From assembly GCF_002738225.1 (NCBI RefSeq), contig NZ_PEBQ01000207.1, positions 1-64,000 of the forward strand: a stretch of DNA of 64,000 nucleotides, given 5' to 3'. The translations under genes were made by a program, and so were the position numbers. Below are positions 37,930 to 47,189 of the stretch, piece by piece. Under the pieces are notes generated by a model that had not been told where the DNA came from, did no database searches, and saw only the letters and a list, made by a program, of their open reading frames with translations. Each line of letters begins with the position of its first letter. The first letter of the stretch is position 1. This DNA comes from Acetobacter pomorum. GTDB taxonomy: Bacteria; Pseudomonadota; Alphaproteobacteria; Acetobacterales; Acetobacteraceae.

Positions 37930-37958
37930 AGGAGTCTGCTATCTGAAAGAAAGGAAAA

Positions 37959-38741
37959 TCAGATCTTCCGTTCCAGCTGAAGTTCCTTAAGGCGGCCAAT
38001 GGCCTTGGCCGGGTTCAGGCCCTTCGGGCAAGTCTGGGTGCAGTTCATGATGGTACGGCAAGCATATAGCTTGAACGTATCTTCCAACGCATCCAAACGG
38101 TCACCCGTGTGCTCATCACGGCTATCAGCAACCCAACGATACGCTGCCAGAAGCACAGCCGGGCCGAGATACTTGTCACCATTCCACCAATAGGACGGGC
38201 AGGACGTTGTGCAGCAGAAGCACAGAATGCATTCCCACATTCCATCCAGTTTGGCGCGTTCTTCAACGCTCTGTCTCCGTTCGGAATCCGGCGGAGGTGC
38301 ACTGTCTGACTGCATCCAGGGCTGAATGGAGCGCAATTGCGCATAGGCACCATCCAGATTGGAAACCAGGTCTTTTACAATAGGCATATGTGGCAGCGGA
38401 TAAATGCGCACATCGCCCTTGATATCCTTAATGGGTTTCAGGCACGCAAGCGTGTTTTCCCCATCAATATTCATAGCACAGGACCCGCAAATCCCTTCAC
38501 GGCAGGAGCGCCGGAATGTCAGTGTGGGGTCTACTTCATTCTTGATATGGATAATGGCATCCAGAACCATTGGCCCAATGGTATCCAGATCAAGTTCATA
38601 GCTATCAATTACCGGGTTTTTGTCATCATCCGGAGTCCAGCGATAGATCCGGAATGTTCTGACATTTTTTGCCCCGGCTGGAGCGGGAAAGGTTTTGCCT
38701 TTCCCGATCGTGCTGTTGCGCGGCAGTCTGAGTTCAACCAT
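37959..38741 (-). CDS. sdhB: Succinate dehydrogenase iron-sulfur subunit
   Basis: Complex II electron-transfer subunit. The 260 residues carry the 2Fe-2S cysteines in [16 protein letters not shown], the 4Fe-4S motif in [16 protein letters not shown] and the 3Fe-4S motif in [22 protein letters not shown] lies just before the ATG. It is last of sdhC-sdhD-sdhA-sdhB and 36 bp from sdhA. It oxidises succinate in the TCA cycle and delivers electrons to ubiquinone. Confidence 0.97.
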   Translation of the reverse strand: MVELRLPRNSTIGKGKTFPAPAGAKNVRTFRIYRWTPDDDKNPVIDSYELDLDTIGPMVLDAIIHIKNEVDPTLTFRRSCREGICGSCAMNIDGENTLACLKPIKDIKGDVRIYPLPHMPIVKDLVSNLDGAYAQLRSIQPWMQSDSAPPPDSERRQSVEERAKLDGMWECILCFCCTTSCPSYWWNGDKYLGPAVLLAAYRWVADSRDEHTGDRLDALEDTFKLYACRTIMNCTQTCPKGLNPAKAIGRLKELQLERKI

Positions 38742-38777
38742 GTTCGCCTCCCTTTATCGCCCGTTTGTTCCGATAAC

Positions 38778-40589
38778 TCAGTAAACGCGCTTTTTGGGTG
38801 GGAAGACCTGCACATCATCGGTCAGGGTCTTCATATGCACCGGACGGTAAGTCAGCTTCACGCCGCCTTTGTCATCCAGCCACGATACGGAATGCTTGAG
38901 CCATTCCTTGTCATCACGGTTCGGATAGTCATCCCGTGCGTGTGCCCCGCGGCTTTCATGCCGTGCAAGGCCACTTTCCAGCGTGACTGTGGCGTTTGCC
39001 AGAAGGTTTTCAAACTCCAGCGCTTCCATCAGATCACTGTTCCAGATCAGTGAGGAATCAGACACGGAGATATCGCTCACGCCGTTCCAAATATCACGGA
39101 TCTTGTCCACGCCTTCCTGCAGGCTTTCCTGCGTACGGAACACGGCAGCATGTGTCTGCATATCACGCTGCAGGCGTTCACGCAGGGCAGAAACCTTGGT
39201 GCCACCCTTGGCATAACGCAGCTTATCCAACCGATCCAACGCAGCTTCACCAGCACCGGCAGGAAGCGGGCGGGTAAAGTCTGTTGGTTTCACCACTTCT
39301 GCTGCACGACGTGCAGCGGCGCGACCAAACACGATAAGATCAAGCAGGGAGTTTGTGCCCAGACGGTTTGCACCATGCACGGAAACACAGGCGGCCTCAC
39401 CCACAGCCATCAGGCCGGGCACAACGGCATCCACGTTATCCGGGGTTGGGCGTACCACTTCACCATGAATATTGGTGGGGATACCACCCATATTATAATG
39501 CACCGTTGGCAGAACCGGCACAGGTTCCTTGGTCACATCCACACCGGCAAAAATACGGGCTGTTTCAATAATACCCGGCAAACGCTGGTGCAGAAGGTCA
39601 GAACCAAGATGCTCAAGATGCATCATGATATGGTCTTTTTTCGGACCACAGCCACGGCCTTCCTTGATCTCGATCGTCATGGCGCGGGAGACCACATCAC
39701 GCGATGCCAGATCCTTGGCCGTTGGCGCATAACGCTCCATAAAGCGTTCGCCTTCGGAATTGGTCAGATAACCACCTTCACCACGGCAACCTTCTGTCAG
39801 CAGGCAGCCTGCGGGATAGATGCCGGTGGGATGGAACTGCACAAATTCCATATCCTGCGTGGGAATGCCCGCACGCATGGCCATACCGTTACCATCACCC
39901 GTACAGGTATGGGCAGAGGTGCAGGACTGATAAGCACGACCATAACCGCCGGTCGCCAGCACAACCATCTTGGCGTTGAAACGATGGATTGTGCCATCGT
40001 CCTGACACCAAGCCATCACACCACGGCATTCGCCTTCGGCGTCCATGATCAGGTCGATGGCAAAATATTCGACAAAAAATTCAACATTGTGCTTGAGGCA
40101 CTGCTGATACAGCGTATGCAAAATGGCATGGCCAGTACGGTCAGCTGCCGCACAGGCACGTGGCACAGGCGCCTTACCGTAATCGCTCATATGCCCACCA
40201 AAGGGGCGCTGGTAAATCTTGCCTTCTTCCGTGCGGGAGAACGGCACACCAAAATGTTCCAGTTCGTGCACGGCGGGCACAGCCTCACGGCACATAAATT
40301 CAATGGCGTCCTGATCGCCCAGCCAGTCAGACCCCTTTACGGTGTCATACATATGCCAGCGCCAGTTATCTTCAGCCATATTCCCCAGAGAAGCCCCGAT
40401 GCCCCCCTGAGCGGCCACAGTATGGCTACGTGTTGGAAAAACCTTGGTAACGCATGCGGTGCTTAGCCCTGCGGCGCCCATTCCCAACGTTGCGCGCAGG
40501 CCCGAACCACCTGCTCCAACAACCACAACATCATAAGCGTGATCAACAATTCGGTAAGCTCCCCGTGACGGAGAGGTATTGGCGTTCAT
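38778..40589 (-). CDS. sdhA: Succinate dehydrogenase flavoprotein subunit
   Basis: Catalytic subunit of complex II, oxidising succinate to fumarate with covalent FAD. The 603 residues show the FAD site [17 protein letters not shown], the flavin-linking histidine region [18 protein letters not shown], the substrate loop [20 protein letters not shown], and [19 protein letters not shown]. The length is standard. It is separated from sdhD by 117 bp. Confidence 0.98.
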   Translation of the reverse strand: MNANTSPSRGAYRIVDHAYDVVVVGAGGSGLRATLGMGAAGLSTACVTKVFPTRSHTVAAQGGIGASLGNMAEDNWRWHMYDTVKGSDWLGDQDAIEFMCREAVPAVHELEHFGVPFSRTEEGKIYQRPFGGHMSDYGKAPVPRACAAADRTGHAILHTLYQQCLKHNVEFFVEYFAIDLIMDAEGECRGVMAWCQDDGTIHRFNAKMVVLATGGYGRAYQSCTSAHTCTGDGNGMAMRAGIPTQDMEFVQFHPTGIYPAGCLLTEGCRGEGGYLTNSEGERFMERYAPTAKDLASRDVVSRAMTIEIKEGRGCGPKKDHIMMHLEHLGSDLLHQRLPGIIETARIFAGVDVTKEPVPVLPTVHYNMGGIPTNIHGEVVRPTPDNVDAVVPGLMAVGEAACVSVHGANRLGTNSLLDLIVFGRAAARRAAEVVKPTDFTRPLPAGAGEAALDRLDKLRYAKGGTKVSALRERLQRDMQTHAAVFRTQESLQEGVDKIRDIWNGVSDISVSDSSLIWNSDLMEALEFENLLANATVTLESGLARHESRGAHARDDYPNRDDKEWLKHSVSWLDDKGGVKLTYRPVHMKTLTDDVQVFPPKKRVY

Positions 40590-40706
40590 CGTGACGGCGC
40601 TCCCATTGCGTTCGGCCTGTCAGTCTTTTCAGGTTCGTGCCACAGCGCTTCAGGCTTTTGGGCGCTGGCGGCACAGGCTCTTGATTCTATAAGGCGGTGA
40701 CCCGGC

Positions 40707-41120
40707 TTATTTGGCGGCACTTCCACGCACAAACAGCTTGATAACGGCAATTACGCCCAGCAGCCCCAACAGAGAGGTGCCGATCTTAACAAGCAGGCGG
40801 GTTGGCAGATGCGCCTTGCCATGCACGTAATCATCCACAATTACCTGCAACCCAAGCTGGGCATGGTAGAAAGTGGTGATGATCAGGGCGATCAGCATGG
40901 TGGCGTTTACGGGCTTGCTGCCCCACTTTACCACTTCTGCATGATCTGCACCGCCAAGGCGGAACATCTGCACCACAAACCACGTTGAAAGCGGAAGAAG
41001 GGAAGCCGCCGTTACGCGCTCGGCCCACCAGTGGCCCACACCGGAATGCCCGGCCCCAAGCCCGCGTGCCCGCCCAAGCTGGGAGCGCATGACTTCAATA
41101 TGAGGAGCAGAAGCATTCAT
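40707..41120 (-). CDS. sdhD: Succinate dehydrogenase membrane anchor subunit
   Basis: A 137-residue protein with three hydrophobic helices (from ASLLPLSTWFVVQM, ATMLIALIITTFYHA and LLVKIGTSLLGLLGVIAVI). The segment FYHAQLGLQVIVDDYVH carries the conserved His and the Asp-Tyr of the quinone/haem region. The ATG at 41120 lies one base past the sdhC stop, so translation is probably coupled. Small family, low conservation, but the context makes the call firm. Confidence 0.92.
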   Translation of the reverse strand: MNASAPHIEVMRSQLGRARGLGAGHSGVGHWWAERVTAASLLPLSTWFVVQMFRLGGADHAEVVKWGSKPVNATMLIALIITTFYHAQLGLQVIVDDYVHGKAHLPTRLLVKIGTSLLGLLGVIAVIKLFVRGSAAK

Positions 41121-41121
41121 G

Positions 41122-41595
41122 TCAGGATACCTTTCCTGCTTTGGCGCGGCTGCGTTTACGACAAATGGAAACAGCCAGAAGGCCCACTGCCAAAACAGTG
41201 CTGACACCTGCGGTAACACCCACGGCTACCGGGCCATCCTCGTTCACTTCTTTTTTGTCATAACGGTAACCGCTATCCCAGATCAGATGGCGGATGCCGC
41301 CAACCGTGTGGTAAACAACGGATGCCAGCCACCCAAGCAGCACAAGCTGCCCAAGCGGGTTGCCTGTAACTTTGCGCGCCTTGGCAAAGGTCTTTGGCCC
41401 TTTGGCCGCGGCCCCAAGCCAAAACACACCCAGTGCTGCACCTGCTGTTGCGATAACGCCCGTAATACGGTTCGTAATGGAAAGAACCATGGAAAGGCGA
41501 TAACGGTAGACTTGTAAATGCGGCGACATGGGCCGCTGAATAAGTCTGCCGTCACTTCGGCTCCCTACATAGAGGGCCTTGCGGATATCCTGCAT
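41122..41595 (-). CDS. sdhC: Succinate dehydrogenase cytochrome b556 subunit
   Basis: A 157-residue membrane subunit. RPMSPHLQVYRYRLSMVLSI followed by TNRITGVIATAGAAL is the SdhC signature, with the haem-ligand histidine in VVYHTVGGIRHLIWD. Three hydrophobic helices are visible and the C-terminus is basic. First gene of sdhCDAB; the promoter should lie in the 136 bp toward asd. Confidence 0.95.
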   Translation of the reverse strand: MQDIRKALYVGSRSDGRLIQRPMSPHLQVYRYRLSMVLSITNRITGVIATAGAALGVFWLGAAAKGPKTFAKARKVTGNPLGQLVLLGWLASVVYHTVGGIRHLIWDSGYRYDKKEVNEDGPVAVGVTAGVSTVLAVGLLAVSICRKRSRAKAGKVS

Positions 41596-41731
41596 TGTCT
41601 GCCTCGTACCCCGTCTCTATCCCGTAGCGCCGGCTGGATCCGGCGTTTGCATCGTTTTTGTCCTACGCCCCTGCCCTCTTGCCGGTCAATTCAACAGACC
41701 AACACGAGGCCGAGAGGCGCGGGATTCTCAC

Positions 41732-42754
41732 TCAACCGTGTCTGGGCAGAAGATCGAGAGCAATCATGGTTTCAGCAATCTGCACCGCGTTCAAAGCCGC
41801 ACCTTTCCGCAGATTATCGGACACACACCAAAACGCGAGGCCATTGGGAACCGTAGGATCGACACGAAGGCGTGAAACGTAGGTTGCATCTTCCCCTACC
41901 GAGTCAACCGGAGTCACGTAACCACCATCTTCGCGCTTATCCAGCACCACAACGCCTTCTGCTTCACGCAGGGCCTCGTAGGCGCGCTTGATATCAACCG
42001 GTTCTTCAAATTCAGCCACAACCGCTTCAGAATGGCCAATAAACACGGGCACACGCACGCAGGTGGCAATGACATCTACATCCGGATCGAGAATCTTTTT
42101 GGTCTCGACTCGCATCTTCCATTCTTCTTTGGTCGCGCCGTCATCCATAAAAACGTCGATCTGTGGAATACAGTTGAAGGCAATCTGCTTCTGAAACTGC
42201 TCAATCTTGGGCGGATCATTCACAAAGGTGCCGCGTGTCTGCGCAAACAGCTCATCCATGCCATCCTTACCGGCGCCCGAAACAGCCTGATAAGTGGACA
42301 CCACAACACGCTTGAGGGTGAACAGATCATGCAAGGGCTTGAGTGCCACCACCATCTGAATGGTGGAGCAGTTGGGGTTGGCAATAATGTTGCGCTTGAT
42401 CTGTTTGAGAGCATTCGGGTTTACTTCCGGCACCACCAACGGCACATCTGGATCCATACGGAAGTGAGAGGTGTTGTCGATCACCACGCAACCGGCCTTG
42501 GCGGCAATGGGAGCATATTTTGCTGAAACGGCCCCGCCGGGAGAAAACAGCCCGACATCCCAACCCGTAAAATCAAATGTTTCCAGGTTCTGCACTTTCA
42601 GAACCTTATCCCCGAAGGAAACCTCCCGCCCGGCAGAACGCGGTGAGGCCAACGCCACAATTTCATCAACCGGAAATTCCCGCTCGGCCAGTGTTTTGAG
42701 GATTTCACGCCCCACGGCACCAGTCGCGCCTACAACAGCAACCCGATATCCCAT
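41732..42754 (-). CDS. asd: Aspartate-semialdehyde dehydrogenase
   Basis: Reduces aspartyl phosphate to aspartate semialdehyde for lysine, threonine, methionine and diaminopimelate synthesis. The 340 residues show the NADP-binding GYRVAVVGATGAVGREILKTL, the SPGGAVSAKYAP region and the catalytic cysteine in IIANPNCSTIQMV. The AGGTGG ahead of the ATG at 42754 supports this start over one seven codons upstream. It is divergent from pntAA across about 400 bp. Confidence 0.96.
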   Translation of the reverse strand: MGYRVAVVGATGAVGREILKTLAEREFPVDEIVALASPRSAGREVSFGDKVLKVQNLETFDFTGWDVGLFSPGGAVSAKYAPIAAKAGCVVIDNTSHFRMDPDVPLVVPEVNPNALKQIKRNIIANPNCSTIQMVVALKPLHDLFTLKRVVVSTYQAVSGAGKDGMDELFAQTRGTFVNDPPKIEQFQKQIAFNCIPQIDVFMDDGATKEEWKMRVETKKILDPDVDVIATCVRVPVFIGHSEAVVAEFEEPVDIKRAYEALREAEGVVVLDKREDGGYVTPVDSVGEDATYVSRLRVDPTVPNGLAFWCVSDNLRKGAALNAVQIAETMIALDLLPRHG

Positions 42755-43158
42755 AATCCACCTGCTTTTGATCATATATTTATGTCGGCCATATATATGG
42801 CCTGATGGCGGCAGACCCTAGACCATTACGTAAGCAAATGGAATTGCGCGTCATGGGCAGCTGCCACAGTCATGGCATGACATGCAGCTTTTCCTGCCCC
42901 CCCAAAAATCCGGCATCCACCCATAGCAGAAACCCGCCACCATGATCCGTCGTTTACGCTCATGACATGCGGACACAAAGGGTCTGGCAGCCTTAAACAA
43001 AACAGTAACAAATTACTTGAACACTCTGATCAAGTTTTTTGATGTATCTCATTGCAGCCCCATTGCGCCCCGTAGTGTCATGATTTTCGTGCCTCAGGCA
43101 GGGTGCAAAACCTGTTCTGATCCTTACCCAACTTTTACAAAAGAGTTTGGAACAGACC
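42755..43158. other. Long asd-pntAA intergenic region rich in short palindromes
   Basis: No gene is credible here. Perfect or near-perfect dyads include GGCCATATATATGGCC (42787-42802), GGCAGCTGCC (42856-42865), GTCATGGCATGAC (42869-42881) and CTTGA-N9-TCAAG (43016-43034). They lie between two divergent genes and could be operators. No classic -35/-10 pair stood out. Confidence 0.6.
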
Positions 43159-44310
43159 GTGACACTTAAAATTGCAATTCTGAAGGAAACCGCACCCGAC
43201 GAAAAGCGGGTTGCCATGATTCCATCAGTCGCCCAGCGCATTGCCAAACTTGGCGCCACTTTGGTTCTGGAACAGGGTGGGGGTGCTGCAGCCACCTACA
43301 CGGATGCCGCATACATACAGGCTGGTGTCACTACAGAAGTAGACCAACAAAAACTTTTGGGAGATGCCGATATTGTTTTGGGTGTGCAGCCACCCAGCAG
43401 AGATACAATAAAAAAAATGAAGCTCGGCAGCCTGCTGGTCTCTTTCATTTACGCCAAAACGCAACCTGATCTGGTTAAGGCATTGTGCGAGAGCAAAATT
43501 ACCACATTTGCCATGGAGCTTATTCCACGCATCAGCCGGGCACAGGCTATGGATGCACTTTCCAGTCAGGCTGCCCTGGCAGGATATTATGCGCCATTGC
43601 TGGGCTGCGTGCATATGCAGAAAATCCTGCCCATGATGACAACAGCCGTTGGTTCACTCCGGGCTGCGCGCGTGTTGGTTATGGGGCTGGGTGTAGCTGG
43701 TTTGCAGGCCCTGGCAACAGCGCATCGGCTTGGCGCTGTTTGCGAAGGATATGATGTACGCCCTGAAACTAAAGAAGAAGCAGAATCTGTAGGTGCACGT
43801 TTTGTAGATACCGGTGTAGATGCCCGAGGTACGGGAGGGTATGCGCGTGAACTTACGACCGAAGAAAAAACAAAAGTACGTGCTGTACTCAGCCAACATA
43901 TTGCACAGGCAGATCTGATCATCACCACAGCGGCCGTTCCCGGCAAACATGCGCCACGCCTGATTGATGCAGACCAGTTAGCCGCCATGAAGGAAGGATC
44001 TGTCGTGGTAGATATGGGCGCGCCAAATGGCGGAAACTGCGAAGGTACAAAAGCAGGCGAAATTATAAAAGTTGGCCCTGTTATACTGGTTGGCCCCACC
44101 AACCTGCCCTCCTGCCTAGCCGCGCAAGCCAGTGAGCTTTATGCCAAGAATATCTACAACCTTTTAGAACAGGTTGTGCACAATGGCGTACTGAAACCTG
44201 ATTTTACGGATGATGTTATCAAAGGCACCACCCTGACACATGATGGTGCAATAACCAATGATATCATCAAACAGTTTATCGAAAATGTGCCGGCGGAGAA
44301 AGTATCATGA
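43159..44310 (+). CDS. pntAA: NAD(P) transhydrogenase subunit alpha part 1
   Basis: The soluble NAD(H)-binding domain I of proton-translocating transhydrogenase, which makes NADPH from NADH using the proton gradient. The 383 residues show KETAPDEKRVAMIPS at the start, RISRAQAMDALSSQAALAGY, the dinucleotide fold RVLVMGLGVAGLQALATAHRLGA (split here by one conserved Gly-rich loop) and VVDMGAPNGGNCEGT. GTG at 43159 is preferred; a TTG at 43147 is the alternative. It overlaps pntAB by four bases (ATGA). Confidence 0.94.
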   Translation: MTLKIAILKETAPDEKRVAMIPSVAQRIAKLGATLVLEQGGGAAATYTDAAYIQAGVTTEVDQQKLLGDADIVLGVQPPSRDTIKKMKLGSLLVSFIYAKTQPDLVKALCESKITTFAMELIPRISRAQAMDALSSQAALAGYYAPLLGCVHMQKILPMMTTAVGSLRAARVLVMGLGVAGLQALATAHRLGAVCEGYDVRPETKEEAESVGARFVDTGVDARGTGGYARELTTEEKTKVRAVLSQHIAQADLIITTAAVPGKHAPRLIDADQLAAMKEGSVVVDMGAPNGGNCEGTKAGEIIKVGPVILVGPTNLPSCLAAQASELYAKNIYNLLEQVVHNGVLKPDFTDDVIKGTTLTHDGAITNDIIKQFIENVPAEKVS

Positions 44311-44633
44311 TAACCGCAACATCCATGACCTTTATTGTCGCTTTATACATTTTCATGCTGGCAGCCTTTACTGGCTATGTCGTCATCAGCCGCGTACCCT
44401 CTATCCTGCATACACCTTTAATGTCTGGATCCAACTTTATTCACGGCATTGTTGTTGTAGGTGCGCTGGATGCGCTGTTTAACGCAACCAGCATTTTCGG
44501 ACAGATTGTGGGTTTTATTGGCGTTTTTCTAGGTGCAGGAAATGTGATGGGGGGCTACGTGGTAACAGACCGCATGCTGGCCATGTTCCGGCCCAGCCAA
44601 AAAACGGCACCTCCCAAAAAGGAGCAGCAATAA
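44307..44633 (+). CDS. pntAB: NAD(P) transhydrogenase subunit alpha part 2
   Basis: A 108-residue membrane subunit with three hydrophobic helices (SMTFIVALYIFMLAAFTGYV, then ALFNATSIFGQIVGFIGVFL). The stretch PLMSGSNFIHGIVVVGAL is typical of PntAB. A split alpha subunit is usual in alphaproteobacteria. pntB begins at the next base after its stop. Confidence 0.94.
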   Translation: MITATSMTFIVALYIFMLAAFTGYVVISRVPSILHTPLMSGSNFIHGIVVVGALDALFNATSIFGQIVGFIGVFLGAGNVMGGYVVTDRMLAMFRPSQKTAPPKKEQQ

Positions 44634-46049
44634 ATGTTTATTGAATACATTGTGGGCCTAAGCGGCCTTATTGCTGCCAGCCTGTTTATTTATGGGCTAA
44701 AAGCCATGTCCTCCCCCGTTACGGCTGTATCTGGAATTGTTACTGCCGGTTACGGAATGGTCTTTGTTATTTTTGTAACTTTTTTAAATATATTTAACGT
44801 AACAGAAGCTGCAAAGCCTTACCTTTTAACAAATGTGGTGCTTGCATTACTGGCTCTGGCTTTGGGTTGCGCATGGGCTGGGTGGCGTGGCCGTACCGTG
44901 CAAATGACAGCCATGCCACAGATGGTTGCAATTTTTAACGGTATGGGTGGCGGTTCTGCTGCCTGTCTGGCTGCTACAGAACTTTTAAGCAATGATCAAA
45001 CATCCTCCCTACATCTCAGCATTACCGTTTTGGGTGCGCTTATTGGATGTATTTCACTTACCGGTTCTCTTATTGCTTGGGCCAAACTGGATGGACGACT
45101 AAAAAAGCCTGTGCGCTTTGCTGGTCAACGTCTTTTTAATGCCGGGGTGTTTCTGGCTGCATTGGTATTGGGTACGCTCACAGTCTTGCAGTATGCCACT
45201 CCAATAGGGGAGCTACCACGGGATCTGTTTTTTCTGGTGGCTCTGTTGTTTGGGGTATGCATGACACTGCCAATTGGCGGTGCGGATATGCCGGTTGTTA
45301 TTTCGCTTTACAACGCATTCACTGGTCTGGCTGTGGGGCTTGAAGGGTATGTGATGAACAACCCCGCCCTGATGATTGCAGGAATGGTGGTGGGTTCTGC
45401 TGGTACATTGCTTACCGTGCTAATGGCCAAGGCCATGAACCGTTCACTCACCAATGTGCTGTTTAGCAACTTTGGTGATAGCACCAGCAGCACCAAAGGC
45501 CCGCAGGGTGAAATGAAATCTGCTGATCCGGCAGATGCTGCCACCACCATGCGTTATGCATCCAGCGTAATCATTATCCCCGGTTATGGGCTTGCTGTGG
45601 CACAGGCACAACAAAAACTTTATGAATTTGTCAAAATTCTTGTTTCAGATGGCGTGGACGTCAAGTTTGCCATACACCCCGTTGCTGGCCGTATGCCTGG
45701 GCATATGAATGTTCTTCTGGCCGAGGCTGGCGTACCATATGACATGATTTATGACATGGATGACATAAATGATAGCTTTGCCACAACGGATGTTGCGTTG
45801 GTGATTGGCGCGAACGATGTGGTAAACCCAGAAGCCCTGACGGATAAATCCTCCCCCATTTATGGCATGCCAATTCTGAACGCTTACAAAGCGCACCAGG
45901 TATTTGTTATTAAACGCGGAACGGGCGCTGGGTATTCTGGTGTACAGAACCCGCTTTTTTTCCAAAAAAACTGCACAATGGTATTTGGTGATGCGCAGGC
46001 CGTGCTTTCCAAAATGGTTGAGGCTGTCAAAAGTCTTGGGAGTACCTGA
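44634..46049 (+). CDS. pntB: NAD(P) transhydrogenase subunit beta
   Basis: The 471 residues combine a membrane part of about eight or nine helices, including FNGMGGGSAACLAATELL and IGGADMPVVISLYNAFTGLA, with the C-terminal NADP-binding domain III (IIPGYGLAVAQAQQKLYEF, HPVAGRMPGHMNVLLAEAG and VIGANDVVNPEA). It completes the transhydrogenase. The adh gene follows after 72 bp. Confidence 0.96.
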   Translation: MFIEYIVGLSGLIAASLFIYGLKAMSSPVTAVSGIVTAGYGMVFVIFVTFLNIFNVTEAAKPYLLTNVVLALLALALGCAWAGWRGRTVQMTAMPQMVAIFNGMGGGSAACLAATELLSNDQTSSLHLSITVLGALIGCISLTGSLIAWAKLDGRLKKPVRFAGQRLFNAGVFLAALVLGTLTVLQYATPIGELPRDLFFLVALLFGVCMTLPIGGADMPVVISLYNAFTGLAVGLEGYVMNNPALMIAGMVVGSAGTLLTVLMAKAMNRSLTNVLFSNFGDSTSSTKGPQGEMKSADPADAATTMRYASSVIIIPGYGLAVAQAQQKLYEFVKILVSDGVDVKFAIHPVAGRMPGHMNVLLAEAGVPYDMIYDMDDINDSFATTDVALVIGANDVVNPEALTDKSSPIYGMPILNAYKAHQVFVIKRGTGAGYSGVQNPLFFQKNCTMVFGDAQAVLSKMVEAVKSLGST

Positions 46050-46121
46050 ACATGTTATAGGTGAGATTCATCCCTCGCTCATTTATGTTTCACGCTTTTT
46101 GTAAACGAAGGAAAATATAAA

Positions 46122-47150
46122 ATGTCCGGAAAAATGAAAGCCGCTGTTGTTCATGAATTTGGCAAACCGCTAACTATTGATGAACTGGATATTCCTTCCA
46201 TTAAACCCACCCAAATTCTGGTTAAAATGATTGCCTGCGGCGTATGCCATACAGATTTGCATGCAGCCAGTGGGGATTGGCCCAAAAAACCACATCTGCC
46301 GTTTATTCCCGGCCATGAAGGTGTTGGCACCGTTGTGCAGGTTGGCAATGAAGTGGACTGGGTAAAACAAGGTGATGTTGTAGGGGTGCCTTGGCTCTAT
46401 TCTGCCTGCGGGCATTGTGAACACTGCCTGGCTGGGTGGGAAACCCTTTGCCCAAAACAGCAAGAAACAGGTTATTCCGTAAACGGTTGCTTTGCCGAAT
46501 ATGTGGTGGCTGACCCCAACTATATCGCTCATCTGCCCAAAGGTGTGGATCCCATAAAGGTTGCCCCAGTACTATGCGCCGGCCTGACTGTTTATAAAGG
46601 CCTGAAAATGACAGATACGCGAGCAGGGAACTGGGTTGCCATTTCTGGCGTTGGGGGGTTAGGCCAGATGGCTGTGCAATACGCCGTAGCAATGGGGCTG
46701 AATGTTGTGGCGGTAGATATTGATGATGAAAAACTGGCAACCGCCAAAAAACTTGGTGCAGCGTATATTGTTAACGCCAGAAAAACAGATCCTGCCGTAT
46801 TTATTCAGGAAAAAGTGCGCGGTGTGCACGGCGGATTGATTACCGCTGTCTCCACCAAAGCGTTTTCTCAGGCTATGGGTTATGTGCGGGCAGGGGGCAC
46901 ATTGGTGCTGAATGGCCTGCCTCCGGGTGACTTCCCGATTTCTATCTTTGACATGGTCATGAATGCCATTACCATTCGCGGCTCCATAGTAGGCACACGG
47001 CTGGACATGATTGAGGCTCTTTCCTTCTTTGCGGAAGGGAAGGTAACATCTGTCACCACAACGGATCGGATTGACAACATCAACGCAATTTTTGATGCGC
47101 TCAAGAACGGTCGGGTGGAAGGCCGCGTGGTTCTGGACTTCCGCAACTAA
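46122..47150 (+). CDS. Zinc-dependent NAD alcohol dehydrogenase (AdhP type)
   Basis: A 342-residue medium-chain dehydrogenase. Catalytic zinc ligands are in CGVCHTDLHAASGDW and GHEGVGTVVQVG; structural zinc cysteines in CGHCEHCLAGWETLC; the NAD fold is VAISGVGGLGQMAVQYAVAMG. It most resembles the AdhP/ethanol-preferring group. GAAGGA lies ahead of the ATG. With the aldehyde dehydrogenase 39 bp downstream, it could take a primary alcohol to an acid in the cytoplasm, beside the periplasmic PQQ system of these bacteria (inference). Confidence 0.92.
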   Translation: MSGKMKAAVVHEFGKPLTIDELDIPSIKPTQILVKMIACGVCHTDLHAASGDWPKKPHLPFIPGHEGVGTVVQVGNEVDWVKQGDVVGVPWLYSACGHCEHCLAGWETLCPKQQETGYSVNGCFAEYVVADPNYIAHLPKGVDPIKVAPVLCAGLTVYKGLKMTDTRAGNWVAISGVGGLGQMAVQYAVAMGLNVVAVDIDDEKLATAKKLGAAYIVNARKTDPAVFIQEKVRGVHGGLITAVSTKAFSQAMGYVRAGGTLVLNGLPPGDFPISIFDMVMNAITIRGSIVGTRLDMIEALSFFAEGKVTSVTTTDRIDNINAIFDALKNGRVEGRVVLDFRN

Positions 47151-47189
47151 GCAACTTCTAACCTCAGAAACAGAAGAAGGGTTATTCTG

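Noticed and set aside
39150..40466. 438-codon open frame antisense to sdhA
   Set aside because: Shadow of a highly conserved gene; composition is His/Thr-rich without any motif.
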